Made by a program: the position numbers and the translations under genes. Under the pieces are notes generated by a model. It was not told the DNA's origin, did no database searches, and saw only the letters and a program-made list of their open reading frames with translations. Source: Sphaerulina vaccinii (taxonomy: Eukaryota; Ascomycota; Dothideomycetes; Mycosphaerellales; Mycosphaerellaceae). Taken from it: a stretch of 64,000 nt of DNA. How positions within the stretch are numbered: position 1 is the stretch's first letter; each line of letters begins with the position of its first letter. The DNA is taken from contig JAKUDP010000004.1 in NCBI GenBank assembly GCA_022570795.1, positions 1,674,001-1,738,000 of the forward strand, read 5' to 3'. Shown here piece by piece: positions 42,534 through 53,763 of the stretch.

Positions 42534-42944
42534 ATGAACATGTCAGTCACCACCACGACATCTCAGCAAGCCGAGAGTATCATCATTAGGCCACCACATG
42601 ATGAAGAGAGATGTCTGCAAACCACAGAACATATGGGGCCCCATGATACTTCTCCAGCAGACCACAAGATCTTCTTCGGCTCGCCAGAGAACAAGGCAGC
42701 CTTCCACAGCTTCTACTGGAGAATGGCTCATGACTGGACTGTCATGCAGAATAACCGAGACGTGATCAAAGACTATCTTAAAGATGTCCTCGACGGAAAG
42801 GATTGCTTGGCTCGACGAGTGGTCCTGGGCGGATCTGACGAGGCGACAGCAGAAGAGCGGTCTATGTTCTATGAGGAGATGTATAGACTGGTAGAGGAAG
42901 CGGAGAAGGAGAAGATTGGACGAGGACAGTCTAGGCTGATCTGA
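42534..42944 (+). CDS. Small hypothetical protein
   Basis: A 136-residue frame from the ATG at 42534. The first third is polar (Thr/His/Pro-rich). From FFGSPENKAAFHSFYWRM the sequence is helical and charged, ending in EEMYRLVEEAEKEKIGRGQ. The amino-acid pattern is protein-like, but no family is recognised and no splice partner was found. A second Met follows two residues in. Confidence 0.5.
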   Translation: MNMSVTTTTSQQAESIIIRPPHDEERCLQTTEHMGPHDTSPADHKIFFGSPENKAAFHSFYWRMAHDWTVMQNNRDVIKDYLKDVLDGKDCLARRVVLGGSDEATAEERSMFYEEMYRLVEEAEKEKIGRGQSRLI

Positions 42945-43182
42945 GTGTAGATGGTAGCGTGAGTGTCCAGGTATATCTTGGAGGTTATGACATGCTTGCT
43001 CTAATGCGTCCGCAGGGCGCTGTGGTGAATCTTCGAGTTTGTGGGGGCGTCGAGGTCTAGAAGTATGGTATCACAAGAAGTAGTTCCTCCATTCAGGCAT
43101 CGTAGATCGCTAGTATACCCAGACTGATAAGAGTGCCGTGACGCAGAACTTGTACAGCAGAATGCCGAAAGGTCTTGTCTGC

Positions 43183-43834
43183 TCAGCCCAAGCGCTGCTT
43201 GCTGAATGCCGCTTTTCTGCGCTGCAACCTTATCTTTCTCAATTTGATCTCCTGAAGCTTCTCCTCAGCGTCGACTTCTTCCATCTCAAGGTCAAGGTCA
43301 AGGTCTGTCTGCCGTGCCGTGACGTCTTGCTCAATAGCAGAGGTGGAGTTGTGGCTGCTCGATTCCATGTCTATGTCCGAGGGAGCTGGCTCAAACTTCC
43401 GTAGGATGATCTCCTCATCGTCGTCGGTGTCCAGATCGATGACCAGCGGCTTCTTGTTTCCTCCAGATGGCGCAGTGGCTTTCTCCGAAGCGATATTCTC
43501 TGATGCCGCCCTGTTGAATGCGATTTCGGTACCATGGTCGACCACTTGGTGCTCGAGAAGCTCATCTTTGCCCTCGTAGCTCTGGTCTCGCATCAACTGG
43601 CAATAAAATGCTGTGTGAAGTGTCAGCGGCATAGTCATTGGATCTGCAGGAGAAATACGTACCGTTTGCCGTGCCTAGCCAGTCCGTAGAGTACTCCGTA
43701 GAATAGTTACCACGGACGAAGACCGGCCTATGCCTCCTACTCTTGCCATGTTCACCCTCGATGTGGTGGAGCAGTCCGGATCGTCGATGCACACTCCTGC
43801 CGCATAATCGCATCGCCCCGCTTGGCATCAACAT
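43183..43834 (-). CDS. Hypothetical acidic protein, possible nuclear factor; 5' end uncertain
   Basis: Two exons join in frame: up to 43834 down to 43663, then 43610-43183, across a 52-bp intron (GTACGT, GCTGAC, CACAG). The first exon has a segment MRLCGRSVHRRSGLLHHIEG then EH that resembles a degenerate C2H2-type finger. The second exon has an acidic run (LVIDLDTDDDEEII), a Ser/Asp stretch and a C-terminal charged helix (EEVDAEEKLQEIKLRKIRLQ). The frame upstream of 43834 stays ambiguous and further 5' exons up to about 44290 are possible, so the start given is only the limit of what can be followed. Confidence 0.45.
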
Positions 43835-44498
43835 GCTGTAACGACAGAATCTCTCGGCGGCGTGTACCTTCGGATAGCCGTTGTGGTCCAGAAGAAAAGC
43901 AGGCGCGCCTGCAGGTAAGGTGCTGCGTACGAAATACGCACGATAAGCTGCCTGATAATTCGGTTAGGCACTAGATGCTCGCAAAGGTGTTCTCGTCTGC
44001 TTACAGAGTCTCGCTTCAGGCGCGCATGCACGTCCTTGTGCTCCAGAGTGTAACCTGTCGAACTCATCGATGCAGTCTGGTGCGTCGACACCACAGTGTG
44101 CTGTCGGAGCGTGGAAGCCAGCTGTTTGGAGTGTTGTTGAGCCAAATGGCGCGAACGGAATGCTCCAAGAGATTCGAAGTAGTCGATGTTTGTGTTGTTG
44201 CAAGTTTAAAGCTTGCTGTGATTTTCGGAATGGACCCCTGCCACTTCTCTCAGTCCACCTGCAGCTTCGCTTCACTTCCAATTTCACTTCATATGCCGCG
44301 TTGAGAAGCGCCTGACCAGTAATTACTCTATTAAGTCCGACTACGCTATCCGAAAAGAGTACTCACGGGGTATGCCATGTCAAATGCAAAACTCCAGCGC
44401 CATGCTCGAACGCTCATTAACATGCCCAACTTATGCACTCGACTGCCGTCTTTTGTTATGCCATCCATGATCCATCATATCCAAACGCCACAGCGCTT
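43835..44498. other. Region between the acidic protein and VNX1
   Basis: This may contain 5' exons of the gene at 43.2-43.8 kb (open minus-strand frames at 43828-44145 and 43964-44287), but none could be joined convincingly. The right end is the VNX1 3' untranslated region. Confidence 0.35.
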
Positions 44499-47400
44499 TC
44501 AGTGACTTGGTTTCGTCCTCGGTCTCACGCGGAACGGGAAGGCCACTCCACTCGTCGACTGCCCGATCGTGTGAAACTTTTGCGGTTGCACGCCAAGTGC
44601 AAGAGTGTCGAAGCGGTCGATACCCATCATAGCCTGTCATCAGAAGTCAGTACTTGTGCACACTCAAGAGAAATGTAACAACTCACCTCACTGTTGAACC
44701 CAGTGAACCAGAACCCAAGCACAACAACCAGATAAGTGAAAATAAGTATACTTCCCTTGAAGTAATTACTCTTGCCTTCGCCAACAATCCAGCCAAAAAG
44801 AATAACACTGAGCAACACACAAACCATGTCCCACTGCGGGAAGATCAAGCTGAAGCTATGCTCAGCGAGCTGATCCCAAGGAACCCAGTTCGTGTAGATC
44901 GCAGTGAAGAGTACAAGACAAGGGGTCTGTAGCAAGAACACCTGCAATGCGTAGCTCGATCCGATCTCCATTGATAGCGCCACATTGCCATTCATGGCGA
45001 AGCTGATGGCGTTCAAGAATTCAGTCGTGTTGGGCACGAGAGAGAAGAGTGTGATACCAAGGAACTTCTCTGGAATGCTGACAGATGTGAGCACAACATC
45101 GACAGTGTCGACCAGAATCTCGGCAATGACCGCGTAGGCGACTGTAGCTGTCATGAGAATGATGGCAGACTTCATGCGCGACCAGTTGGGCGCGTCATGG
45201 CCTCCGTGGCCGCCGGATGCTTCTTCTGGGACGGCTGCACCGCCAGCAAGGGACTCGGCGTTGAGAGCGTGCGAGTCTTTTCCATCTTTGATGCTCTTGA
45301 TGTGGGATTGATTTCGAGCTGCTGTTGGCGTTACAGGCGTATTGGCCATCTGGCTTGCGCGACGAGGTGCAGATGTGGCATCTCTTGCAGCGATAGTAGC
45401 AGCTGTGGCGGCCATCTCTGCGACTTGCTGTACAAGAGCACGATTGTCCTCTGGGCTCAGACCAGGAACGTTCGAATTGTTGCCAGCTGAGTCATTGCCT
45501 GAGCTCTTCGGTGGCACGATATGCGGACCTGGACCATCACTTCCAGCGGCAGTGTCATCTGTACTCTGATTTCGTGCGGCAGTCGTAGGCGATGCATTGA
45601 CGCCGGCTTGCTTCAGACTTTGTGTGAGGATTCGCTTGTACATTTGTGTAGACCTGATGTCGCCTGTGTTGATCGTGCTATGGGAGCTCTTCTTCCCTGT
45701 AGTATTGTTGGTGTAGTCCGCTTGCACTAAGCCGGCAGTGTATGGAATGTTGATGTGGCCAGTATGAGATGCCGTGTGGAATAAGTCCTGGTGCTGCTTC
45801 TTCTTTTCGTCTTCAGGCTCGTTGTTCCAGATCACAGCTGCGTGTGTGCGTAGAGTAAACAATAGGCCCACCACGTAGGAAAGAAACAAGCAGACCGCGC
45901 AGAAGTAAACATATGGTCTCACTGCCGCGATGAAGAACTGGTCACTGAGCTCAGGTACTTGAGTGAAGTAGCATCTGCGGCAGTCTTTTTCGTCTTGTCC
46001 GTCGTCGGGCACATCCGGGAAATCGACGCATTGGCGACAGTTGAGAACGTGCGAGCCGTAGAACTGGTAGAATAGAGTTGGCGCAAAACTTGCAATCACT
46101 GCGAAAAGCAGCATTGTCGAGGTTACACCTGCTGACTTGACGTTGAAGCGCTGTGTCTTGCGCTTGATTGCGCCAAAGCACATCGAGAGACCCGGCAACA
46201 GAAGAATCCCTGCGAGAATGGACCCAACAATACTTCCCTCGACAAGCTGTGATTTGCCCTCGTCCAGTGCCACGCAGTAAAGGAAGACCTCGACAATGGT
46301 GCTGAAGAAGGCATTGATCGTGGCTCCCACTCCCATTGACGACTGAGCAGAGATAGATGCAACGGCCTGGCCGATGAAGTATGCAAGTGGGATGATGGAC
46401 GCCAATGCGATGACGAACACGAAGCCAGGAGATGTGAACCATGTATCGATGTGCAGAGTCTCGTACAGCAAGAAGTAGTCGACGATCGCAAAGGCCACCA
46501 ATCCGAGCAAGTTGATAAGGAAGATGTTCGTACCATCGATAGTGTATTTCCAGTATTTGATTCCTACGGCTCGATATGTGCACAGCAATATGACGCTGTC
46601 GGTACCTCCACGCGGCTGCGAGTCGAAGCGCTGGTAATGGCTGTCGGTATGAAAGCTCATGGCCAGAGGATGTCTGCGCAAGTGGTAGAAAAGAAGTAGC
46701 GTCACTTTGCCCATCGGTATCGTGAAGACGAGAAACCAACAAATGCCACTGACCAGGAACAGGAAGGGCGTGATGAGGAAGTAGAAGAATAAAAAGAAGA
46801 TCACTCTGCCCAACGTCCACTCTCCACGCCCGAAGAGTCGCTTCTTCGTCTTGTTCCGGGCACGCTTCGCAGCAGAGCTTGATCTCGCACGGCCAAGCAA
46901 GCTATCAGTCTCGTTGTCTTCGAGGTCCGGCACTTCTTCTCGACGACGGCCGATCAGAGAGCGATTGATGTCAGTGGGCCCGAAGAAGAGGCGGCCCTCC
47001 TCGATATCGCCAGCCTGCCAGCGTTCGTACTCGACAATGTCTCTGCCTTCGCCTTCGTCCTCGTGCAAGTATTGCTCGTCCCGTTCCAGCTTGACGTACT
47101 TTCCGAAAGGATAGAAGAGATAGTGAGCCAGATTGATCAGCACCCTACCATACTCTCGACATCCAGGAGAGCCAGAGCTTGGCTGGAAGACTCCCAGGAC
47201 TAAGCATACCACTCCTCCAGCAGCTGTGATGATGGCCAGCCACCAACCAAAGATGAGCGTCCAGAGTGCGTTGAAGATCCACAACCATCGACTAACATTG
47301 CCCCCTGGAGCACTGTGAATGTCTCCTTCTGCGTTCCTCTGCACTGATCGATTCTTCTTGTACAGCGCCGGCTTCCATATCCTGATACCAAAGGGATGTG

Positions 47401-48271
47401 TTTCATTGATTGCTTCTTGTCGATCCTTCAACGTAAAGCTCTCTGCATCGCTCAGATCTCCACTGTCATCGTAATCGTCCGGAGTGGGAGTATCATCCAC
47501 GTCCTCTTCTTCTTCCTGCTCTTCTTCGCCTTGTAACGTTTCTTCTGAGCTGGGTTCGCCTGCATCCTGGATCGATCTGGGCCGCGCTGTGGCTCTTACG
47601 GTGTCGGTCCCTGTTGTTTGGGCTGCGTCCTCTTCTCGCTCGTCACTCTCTACTCTCGGAAGAGATGGAGGAGGCACTCGTCGCCGTACTGTGCTCTCCC
47701 TCCGTCTCAAAGGTCGTTCTCGTTGCGATCCCGCCTTGGACTGGCTCCTCTGTTGTCGCAAATCGGCATCGACTTCGATCGCATCATCGTCTACTGAGAA
47801 TAGGTCGCCGCGGTGTGGAGCTGCAGTCGATGTCTTTCGTGTGGTAACAGCGGGTCTCTTGGGAGTCTGTTGCTGGGCCTGTGGAGTAGCTCTGCTCGAG
47901 CCTCCAGATACAGCTCCACCTCCACCCTGACCTCCGCTCGTGGACGAACCCTGCATGGAGCCTATGCTTGTATCAGTACGAATCGTTGTAGCTATACCTT
48001 GATCAGACATTGCTCTCTGCATACCATAGTCTTGCTGACGAGTCCGAGGCCTTTTCGTCGTGCCTTGAGCTCCATCGCCGGTCTGTGATTGCAGACTGCT
48101 CTGGCTGGCCTGCATGGACGCGTAGGCGGACTGCCTCTCGGCCGCTTCCTGCTGATTGCGACTCATCTCCTCGGTGGCGACCGACGTGCGCCGCGTCGTA
48201 GGTGCAGTGGAGAGGTAGTCGGCGTAGTCGTGCACATCGACCTCATCTTGAGGTTCTTGCCCAGCCTCCAT
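44499..48271 (-). CDS. VNX1: Vacuolar monovalent cation/H+ antiporter, VNX1 type (CaCA superfamily)
   Basis: Yeast Vnx1 exchanges Na+ or K+ for H+ across the vacuolar membrane. A long exon (48271-44687) is joined in phase across a 53-bp intron (44634-44686) to a last exon (44633-44499), which supplies AMMGIDRFDTLALG and the end; total 1239 residues. The first 290 residues are polar, Gln/Ser-rich and then strongly acidic (EGEEEQEEEEDVDD). The Vnx1 signature HPFGIRIWKPALYKK follows, then about 13 hydrophobic segments. Two exchanger repeats are visible: MGVGATINAFFSTIVEVFLY with EGSIVGSILAGILLLPG, and SLVPNTTEFLNAISFAMNGN with MEIGSSYALQVFLLQTP. A long polar Ala/Ser-rich loop separates the halves. 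Conserved acidic residues in both alpha repeats are kept. It is longer than yeast Vnx1 (908) mainly through the tail and the loop. Confidence 0.9.
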
Positions 48272-49107
48272 GCCGAGAAAGATAAACGGATATGGTTCGT
48301 GCTAAGAGACGCTTTGACGCGAGCTACAAATAATTGGCGCGTTGAAGCTGCACCTCATCAGAAGAGCTCACAGTAATCGAGTTCATGCTATGCGGTAGCT
48401 TCAGGAGAGAGCAAACGAGGCAAGAAACGGGTTCCGTTGGTGCATTTGGGTGAAGCGACGGGAACGGATCCAGAGATGGAGATGGAGGTGCTCTGGCGAG
48501 GGTCGGCCTGATAAACGTGCAGCAGCAACGGTAAGGAATAGAGGAGAACTGGTGCAAAGTACTGTTTGGGCGAAGATATACGTGGTTGTAGAGGAGTATG
48601 TCGGCTAGTAGAGAGGATCTGAAGAGGATCTGACATATGTATAGAATCGTCGAGAGGATGCAGACGCAGATGACTTGGTTATCTTCTGACAGCCCTCTTC
48701 GGCCTCCACATGATACACACTAGCGGGTCATCGTTCGGACGATATAAGTTGCAACTGTGAAGACGTCAAAGTTCCTGAAAGTACATGGCACAGACGAGAA
48801 GGACGTGGAGTGTTGTCAATCGGAAATCCTGAACATCGTCGTGGCACCAACGTTGTCTTTGTGGTTGTGCTATGAGAGTTGGTGAAGCCGTGCTTTTCAG
48901 GCAGCGTCGATTGACGTTGCATGAACCTTGTTCCAGTTCGCGTGCATTCCGTTCGGGGAGCTCTCGCCATCCAAACACCGACCATCATCACCACCACAGA
49001 CATCGCCATCGCAACACATCACCCTCATCTTGGATCTCCTCATCACAGACACCTCACGAACACCGAGATAGCATCATCCTCCAGCCTGAGGAAAGGCACG
49101 CGCAACC
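48272..49107. promoter_or_regulatory. Divergent promoter region of VNX1 and RPT6
   Basis: No supported gene in 836 bp between two divergent ATGs. CACCACAGACATCGCC-like C/A-rich sequence before 49108 is the RPT6 leader. I could not identify a convincing proteasome-associated control element of the Rpn4 type by eye. Confidence 0.45.
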
Positions 49108-50334
49108 ATGGCGCTCGACAAGTTCTTCCACAACAAGATCGAGAGCATGAAGCTCGAGATCATCCAGGGCCAGGCAGTATTGCGACGTCTCGAAGCGCAG
49201 CGGAATGAGTACAACAGTAGAGTGCGGTTACTGCGCGAAGAGCTAGGCCTGCTACAACAGCCGGGCAGCTATGTCGGCGAGGTAGTGAAAGTGATGGGCA
49301 CGAAGAAGGTGTTGGTCAAGGTGCATCCTGAAGGCAAATATGGTAAGGCAGACGACATCGCGACAATCTGATGCGTATGGCGTACTAACACTACTCCAGT
49401 CGTCGACGTGGCGGACAACATCGACATCTCGAAACTCACAGCCGGCAAGCGCGTCACCCTCCTCTCCGATTCGTACAAACTCTCGTCACTACTCCCATCC
49501 TCTGTCGACCCCTTGGTATCGCTCATGATGGTGGAGAAGGTGCCTGATAGCACGTACGACATGATTGGTGGTCTAGACGAGCAGATCAAGCAGATCAAGG
49601 AAGTCATCGAGCTGGGTTTGAGGCATCCTGAGCTGTTTGAGTCGCTGGGTATTGCGCAGCCCAAGGGTGTGCTATTATATGGGCCTCCAGGAACAGGAAA
49701 GACGTTGTTGGCAAGAGCAGTGGCACATCACACAGACTGCAAGTTCATCCGCGTGTCAGGTTCGGAATTGGTGCAGAAGTACATTGGTGAAGGTTCGCGC
49801 ATGGTCAGAGAACTGTTCGTCATGGCGCGAGAGCATGCACCCTCTATCATCTTCATGGACGAGATTGATTCCATCGGATCTTCACGTGTCGAAGGCTCGT
49901 CTGGAGGAGATTCCGAAGTCCAGCGAACTATGCTGGAACTGCTCAACCAGCTGGACGGATTCGAGCCAACGAAGAACATCAAGGTCATCATGGCCACGAA
50001 TCGTCTCGACATCCTCGATCCTGCACTTCTCCGACCTGGACGTATCGACCGAAAGATCGAGTTCCCACCGCCGACCGCCGAAGCCAGAGCAGACATTCTG
50101 CGCATCCACTCCCGCAGCATGAACTTGACGAGAGGCATCAATCTGATGAAGATTGCAGAAAAGATGAACGGGTGCTCAGGGGCAGAGTTAAAGGGTGTGT
50201 GCACAGAAGCAGGAATGTACGCGCTAAGAGAGCGACGAGTACACGTCACGCAGGAGGACTTCGACCTTGCTACCGCGAAGGTGCTCAACAAGCATGACGA
50301 CAAGGAGACGAGTTTGGCCAAGCTGTGGAAGTAG
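49108..50334 (+). CDS. RPT6: 26S proteasome regulatory ATPase Rpt6 (S8/Sug1)
   Basis: One of six AAA ATPases in the base of the 19S regulatory particle that unfold substrates and feed them to the 20S core. Two exons (49108-49342 and 49400-50334) join across a 57-bp intron at a Val codon, giving 389 residues. The N-terminal coiled coil (LRRLEAQRNEYNSRVRLLRE) and OB-fold block PGSYVGEVVKVM are typical of Rpt6. Walker A GPPGTGKT lies at about 173-180, Walker B FMDEID at about 230-235, and the SRH region has ATNR and LLRPGRIDRKIEF. The C-terminus LAKLWK carries the Rpt6-type tail (yeast KKLWK) that docks in the 20S alpha ring. Subunit identity is secure. Confidence 0.97.
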
Positions 50335-50794
50335 AGAGGTAGTCAAGGTGTCGGCTGCTTGCAGATTGGCGGTGGCCTGTATCATACTCGCATGCGTTGC
50401 GTGGACTGGACATCAGTAAGTCCGCGCCTATCATAGAGAATGTACTCAATATGTGTAGATCCAGTCCGTCTCCTGGTGGGCCTCTCATTCAAGAAGTGAG
50501 GTTGACGCATATCCTTCTGCGGGCCGTGTCTACCACTACCACATCTTTGCAACCTCTTATAGACAGGAAAGCTCAACTTGACTCCGCAGATTTTCGCAGC
50601 TCGAAATCAGACGTTCGCGCAAACCAATTCGCACAATACTCCCAGACGATTTCGATCAGCAACACATCATCAACTATCACAAAATCAGGACGCTGGAGCT
50701 TGTTACTGGGAAAGTCGCCGAAGATGGGTAGGTCGACTAAATTCTGGTCTTGAGACTGTATTGCGGCCGCGCCTACATTCGATGCTGACTACAG
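50335..50794. other. Region between RPT6 and the BTB pseudogene
   Basis: No gene can be fixed. Frames at 50397-50753 and 50578-50823 might belong to lost 5' exons of the BTB pseudogene, because a good 3' splice site (CTGACTACAG) ends at 50794. Confidence 0.35.
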
Positions 50795-51603
50795 CCAGAC
50801 CTTCGCGAACTGCTCCGCATTGACAGTGTTCTCAACAGTGCTCCCTCGCCGTCCCCAGCCGCACCTGCGCCCGCTCAGGATCCGAGCCCTACGTCTAGTG
50901 TAGATTAGCGCAACGCGAAGCGTAGAAGGTAGACAATTTCCACACTCATACACGATTTGCACGTGCTGATTAGTTCAGATACACCGGCAGAATCATCAAG
51001 CTCAAAGTCGGCATAGACAGCACTATTATCAGAATCCACGAAGACCATCTCCGTCAAACATCTCCATTCTTCCGCGCAGCTCTCGACAAGAAGAGATGGA
51101 AAGAAAGCGCGGCCGGCACGATCTCCCTTCCTGAAGACAGAGTCGACACCTTGACCGCCTATATCGAATGGCTATACAGCAAAATCATCCACGAGGCAGT
51201 CTGTCGAGACAACCCCGAAAACAAAGTACAGCCCGATTTCACCTTCTTGATAAGGTTATACGTCTTCGCAGAGAAATTCCAAGACGACCCTTTCGCTGAT
51301 GCGGTGCTGTGTCAATTTTTGAAGCAATTGAACGCTCTGAAAAAGGAGGTCCAAGCGTGAATACCAGGTCCACCTGCTTTGGCTATAGCTTATGAAGGTA
51401 CACCTGAGGGCTCACCGTTGCGTCGACTGCTCGCGAGTGTTTGGGCGAGATATCTAACTCCGGCGTGTTTTGGAGTTGGAGAGGTTTATCCTGTGGAGTT
51501 TATGGTTGATTTGGCGAAGAGGTTTGCTGAGTTAAGAGGAGATCCGGTTGGGAGGGAGTGGCTAGTGGGTAAGGAGGAGTATATGAAGGTGAAGTCAGGT
51601 TGA
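50795..51603 (+). pseudogene. BTB/POZ-domain protein, broken copy 1
   Basis: The first of three related BTB genes. An exon (50795-50928) ending KRRR joins across a 50-bp intron (50929-50978) to YTGRIIKLKVGIDSTIIRIH and then HLRQTSPFFRAALDKKRWKE, the BTB core. The sequence continues through LPEDRVDTLTAYIEWLYSK and FLIRLYVFAEKFQDDPFADA. Two in-frame stops break it: TAG at 50906-50908 upstream of the BTB and TGA at 51358-51360 after it. Past the TGA the same frame continues with the family's C-terminal half (YEGTPEGSPLRRL, then YPVEFMVDLAKRF). The intact paralogs lie at 52.8 and 57.0 kb. Both stops are possible C-to-T changes of CAG and CGA codons. Confidence 0.78.
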
Positions 51604-52770
51604 GACATCGGACTGGGATGATATTCCGAGATGGGTTTGACATCTTTGAGCACACATCGAAGCCGATTCAGCCTCGTGAGCTTGGATAAAGCCGCTCTAG
51701 CCGCTACTACAGATGGAGCCACTCCTGGACAGCATGAAGGAGCTGGAAAGTAATTGGGCGCGAGGTGTCTGGTTTCGGATGTGCTGGATTTCATCGGAGG
51801 CAGCTGTACCTCTTGATAATATGGCATGGTTCACCTTGATCCTACACATAACAATAAGTGCGCCTGCTCGCACTTTTGACGGAGTCATCTTGCTGTTGGT
51901 CGACATGTGCTCACAAGCTTGGATTTTGGTGAGTAGAGAACCAATTCAGACTCATGATTCAATCGGTGTCACAAGCGGAATCAACTTCAGTATCGATAAC
52001 AAGATGAAGGCTCCATTTGCAACTTGAACACTATTCGACTGCCTCCTCGCACTTCGCAGTCTTAGGGTTTGCTCAGTCTAGAAAGTGGAGGTGGGATCAC
52101 GCAGATGCTTGGATAGATTTCAGAATATCAGCATTTCTAAGAAAATGGCTAATTCGATGTTTCACAGATCATGTCCGATGGCCTGCACCATTCGACATGT
52201 AACTTCTCACACATTGATATATCGACCGAAAGCGTGTACTGGTCTATTTGAGACACTGATAGAGAGACCTCGTCGTCGTCCCACTGGTTTCGGGCAACCC
52301 TAAGAGTGTGGTGTGAATGCCAGTCCGGACCTATACAAAAGAGTAGCAGACACTGTACTGATCTCGTTCGAGTTGCTCAAAGACCAAGATGATCCATCAA
52401 GATATGTCTGGCGAATGCGAGCCTACTGAAGCAACCAGTCTAAACACAGGCTCTATCGAGACAACGGCCTTGTTCAGAGATACTTGCCACCTCATAGTCG
52501 AATATTTCATTCAGCTTGATCCTACTATTCAGCAGTTTCACTCAGTCTTGTCAACCGAGCACGGCTACGCGGACCATCTTCATTGTTCACCTCTCTCATC
52601 CACCGGTGGTCGACAATGGGGTGCTCAGCTAGTTGATTCTACGTCAAAAGCACAATAGAAGTACAATAGAACGGCTTCATTCACTCTCACAGCAAGCTGT
52701 GGCCATGATTATAAAAGGTTCTTTCGATACTGTTCCCACTGACGATCGACTCAATTTAGCAAACACAAAC
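51604..52770. other. Intergenic region between BTB copies 1 and 2
   Basis: No gene. It contains a degenerate introner-like sequence at about 52415-52495. A plus frame at 52389-52658 overlaps that sequence and is probably spurious. Confidence 0.45.
52415..52495 (+). repeat. Degenerate introner-like element, copy D
   Basis: The string CTATCGAGAC, a short spacer and TTCAGAGATACTTGCC match the 3' half of copy A (CTATTGAGAC, spacer, TCCAGAGATACTTGCT), here on the plus strand. The branch motif TTGCTAAC has become TTGCCACC. It is outside any gene I can recognise, so it is either a decayed intron of a lost gene or an element inserted between genes. Confidence 0.5.
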
Positions 52771-53491
52771 ATGTCTACGAGTACAAAGAAGAGAGGCATC
52801 GAGGGTGATGCTACTCCAGAGGCTAAAAGAAAGCGGTTAGTCTTCTCCTTCTATACAGTCACCATTACTATTACGGTGTCACTTACTGATATATAACAGA
52901 TTCGAAGCAACTATAGTCACTCTCAAAGTCGGCACAGGCAACCAAGTGCAAAGCTTCACGGTCCACGAGACCCTCATCAAAGAGCAGTCAGGATACTTTC
53001 GTATCGCATTCGACAAATTGTGGAATGAAAAGCAATCGCGCGAGATGGAGCTTCCTGGAGACGAGCCAGGTGTAGTCAGCACGTATCTGGACTTTCTCTA
53101 CGGCAAAGAAGTGCCAATGTATCTTCACGAGGACCGCGACGCCGACTTTGCTCTCCTTGCCCGGGTATACGTCTTCGGAGAGAAGATCGAAGACGACAAA
53201 CTCTGCGACAACGCTATGACTGCCATGTGCCGAGGAGCAGAATTGATAGCCTCAGATGGGCAGAGCACCTACATGCCGGGTAGTACAGCCATCGCTACTC
53301 TGTATGCAGGTACTCCACGAGGCTCCCCTGCAAGACTTTGGGCGGTACAGTGCTACGCGAAGGGTGGTACTGATGGCATCTCCATGCTTGAGTATCCAAT
53401 GGAGTTTTATTCCGATCTGATTAAGGTGGTGATGCGTACAGGCTGGGACAATGGCTACTATGAGCGGCGCAAGGAGTGGTTCAAGCAGTAA
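52771..53491 (+). CDS. BTB/POZ-domain protein, copy 2
   Basis: Two exons (52771-52835 and 52900-53491) are joined across a 64-bp intron (GTTAGT...ATAACAG), giving 218 residues. The first exon encodes a short basic N-terminus ending PEAKRKR. The BTB fold follows (FEATIVTLKVG, FTVHETLIKEQSGYFRIAFD, LPGDEPGVVSTYLDFLYGKE, FALLARVYVFGEKIEDDKL). After it lies the family-specific C-terminal half (YAGTPRGSPARLW, MEFYSDLIKVVM). BTB domains mediate dimerisation or cullin-3 binding; no second known domain is present, so the role is open. The ATG follows a CAAACACAAAC leader. Confidence 0.82.
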
Positions 53492-53763
53492 TGAGTGAAT
53501 CTTGGCTTCGGGAGGGGTAGAACATCCAAAGTTCTTGCAAGATCTTGCTGTGGGTCTCAAGGACAGTCGAGCGCAACCAAAGTACAAGAGCGTTCTGTCA
53601 CTGCAAGTACGATTCTCCAGAAAGCGATCGAAGACGACTCCAGTGGCGTGAAGGTCGAGAGCAGCCGGAGAGCTCAGGACAGAGTTCTCTGCTGAGAGCC
53701 AGCAATCGTGGTAAGCTGGCGACAGATGGCCAAACAAAGGGCAGAACGCAGGCTTATGGATAG

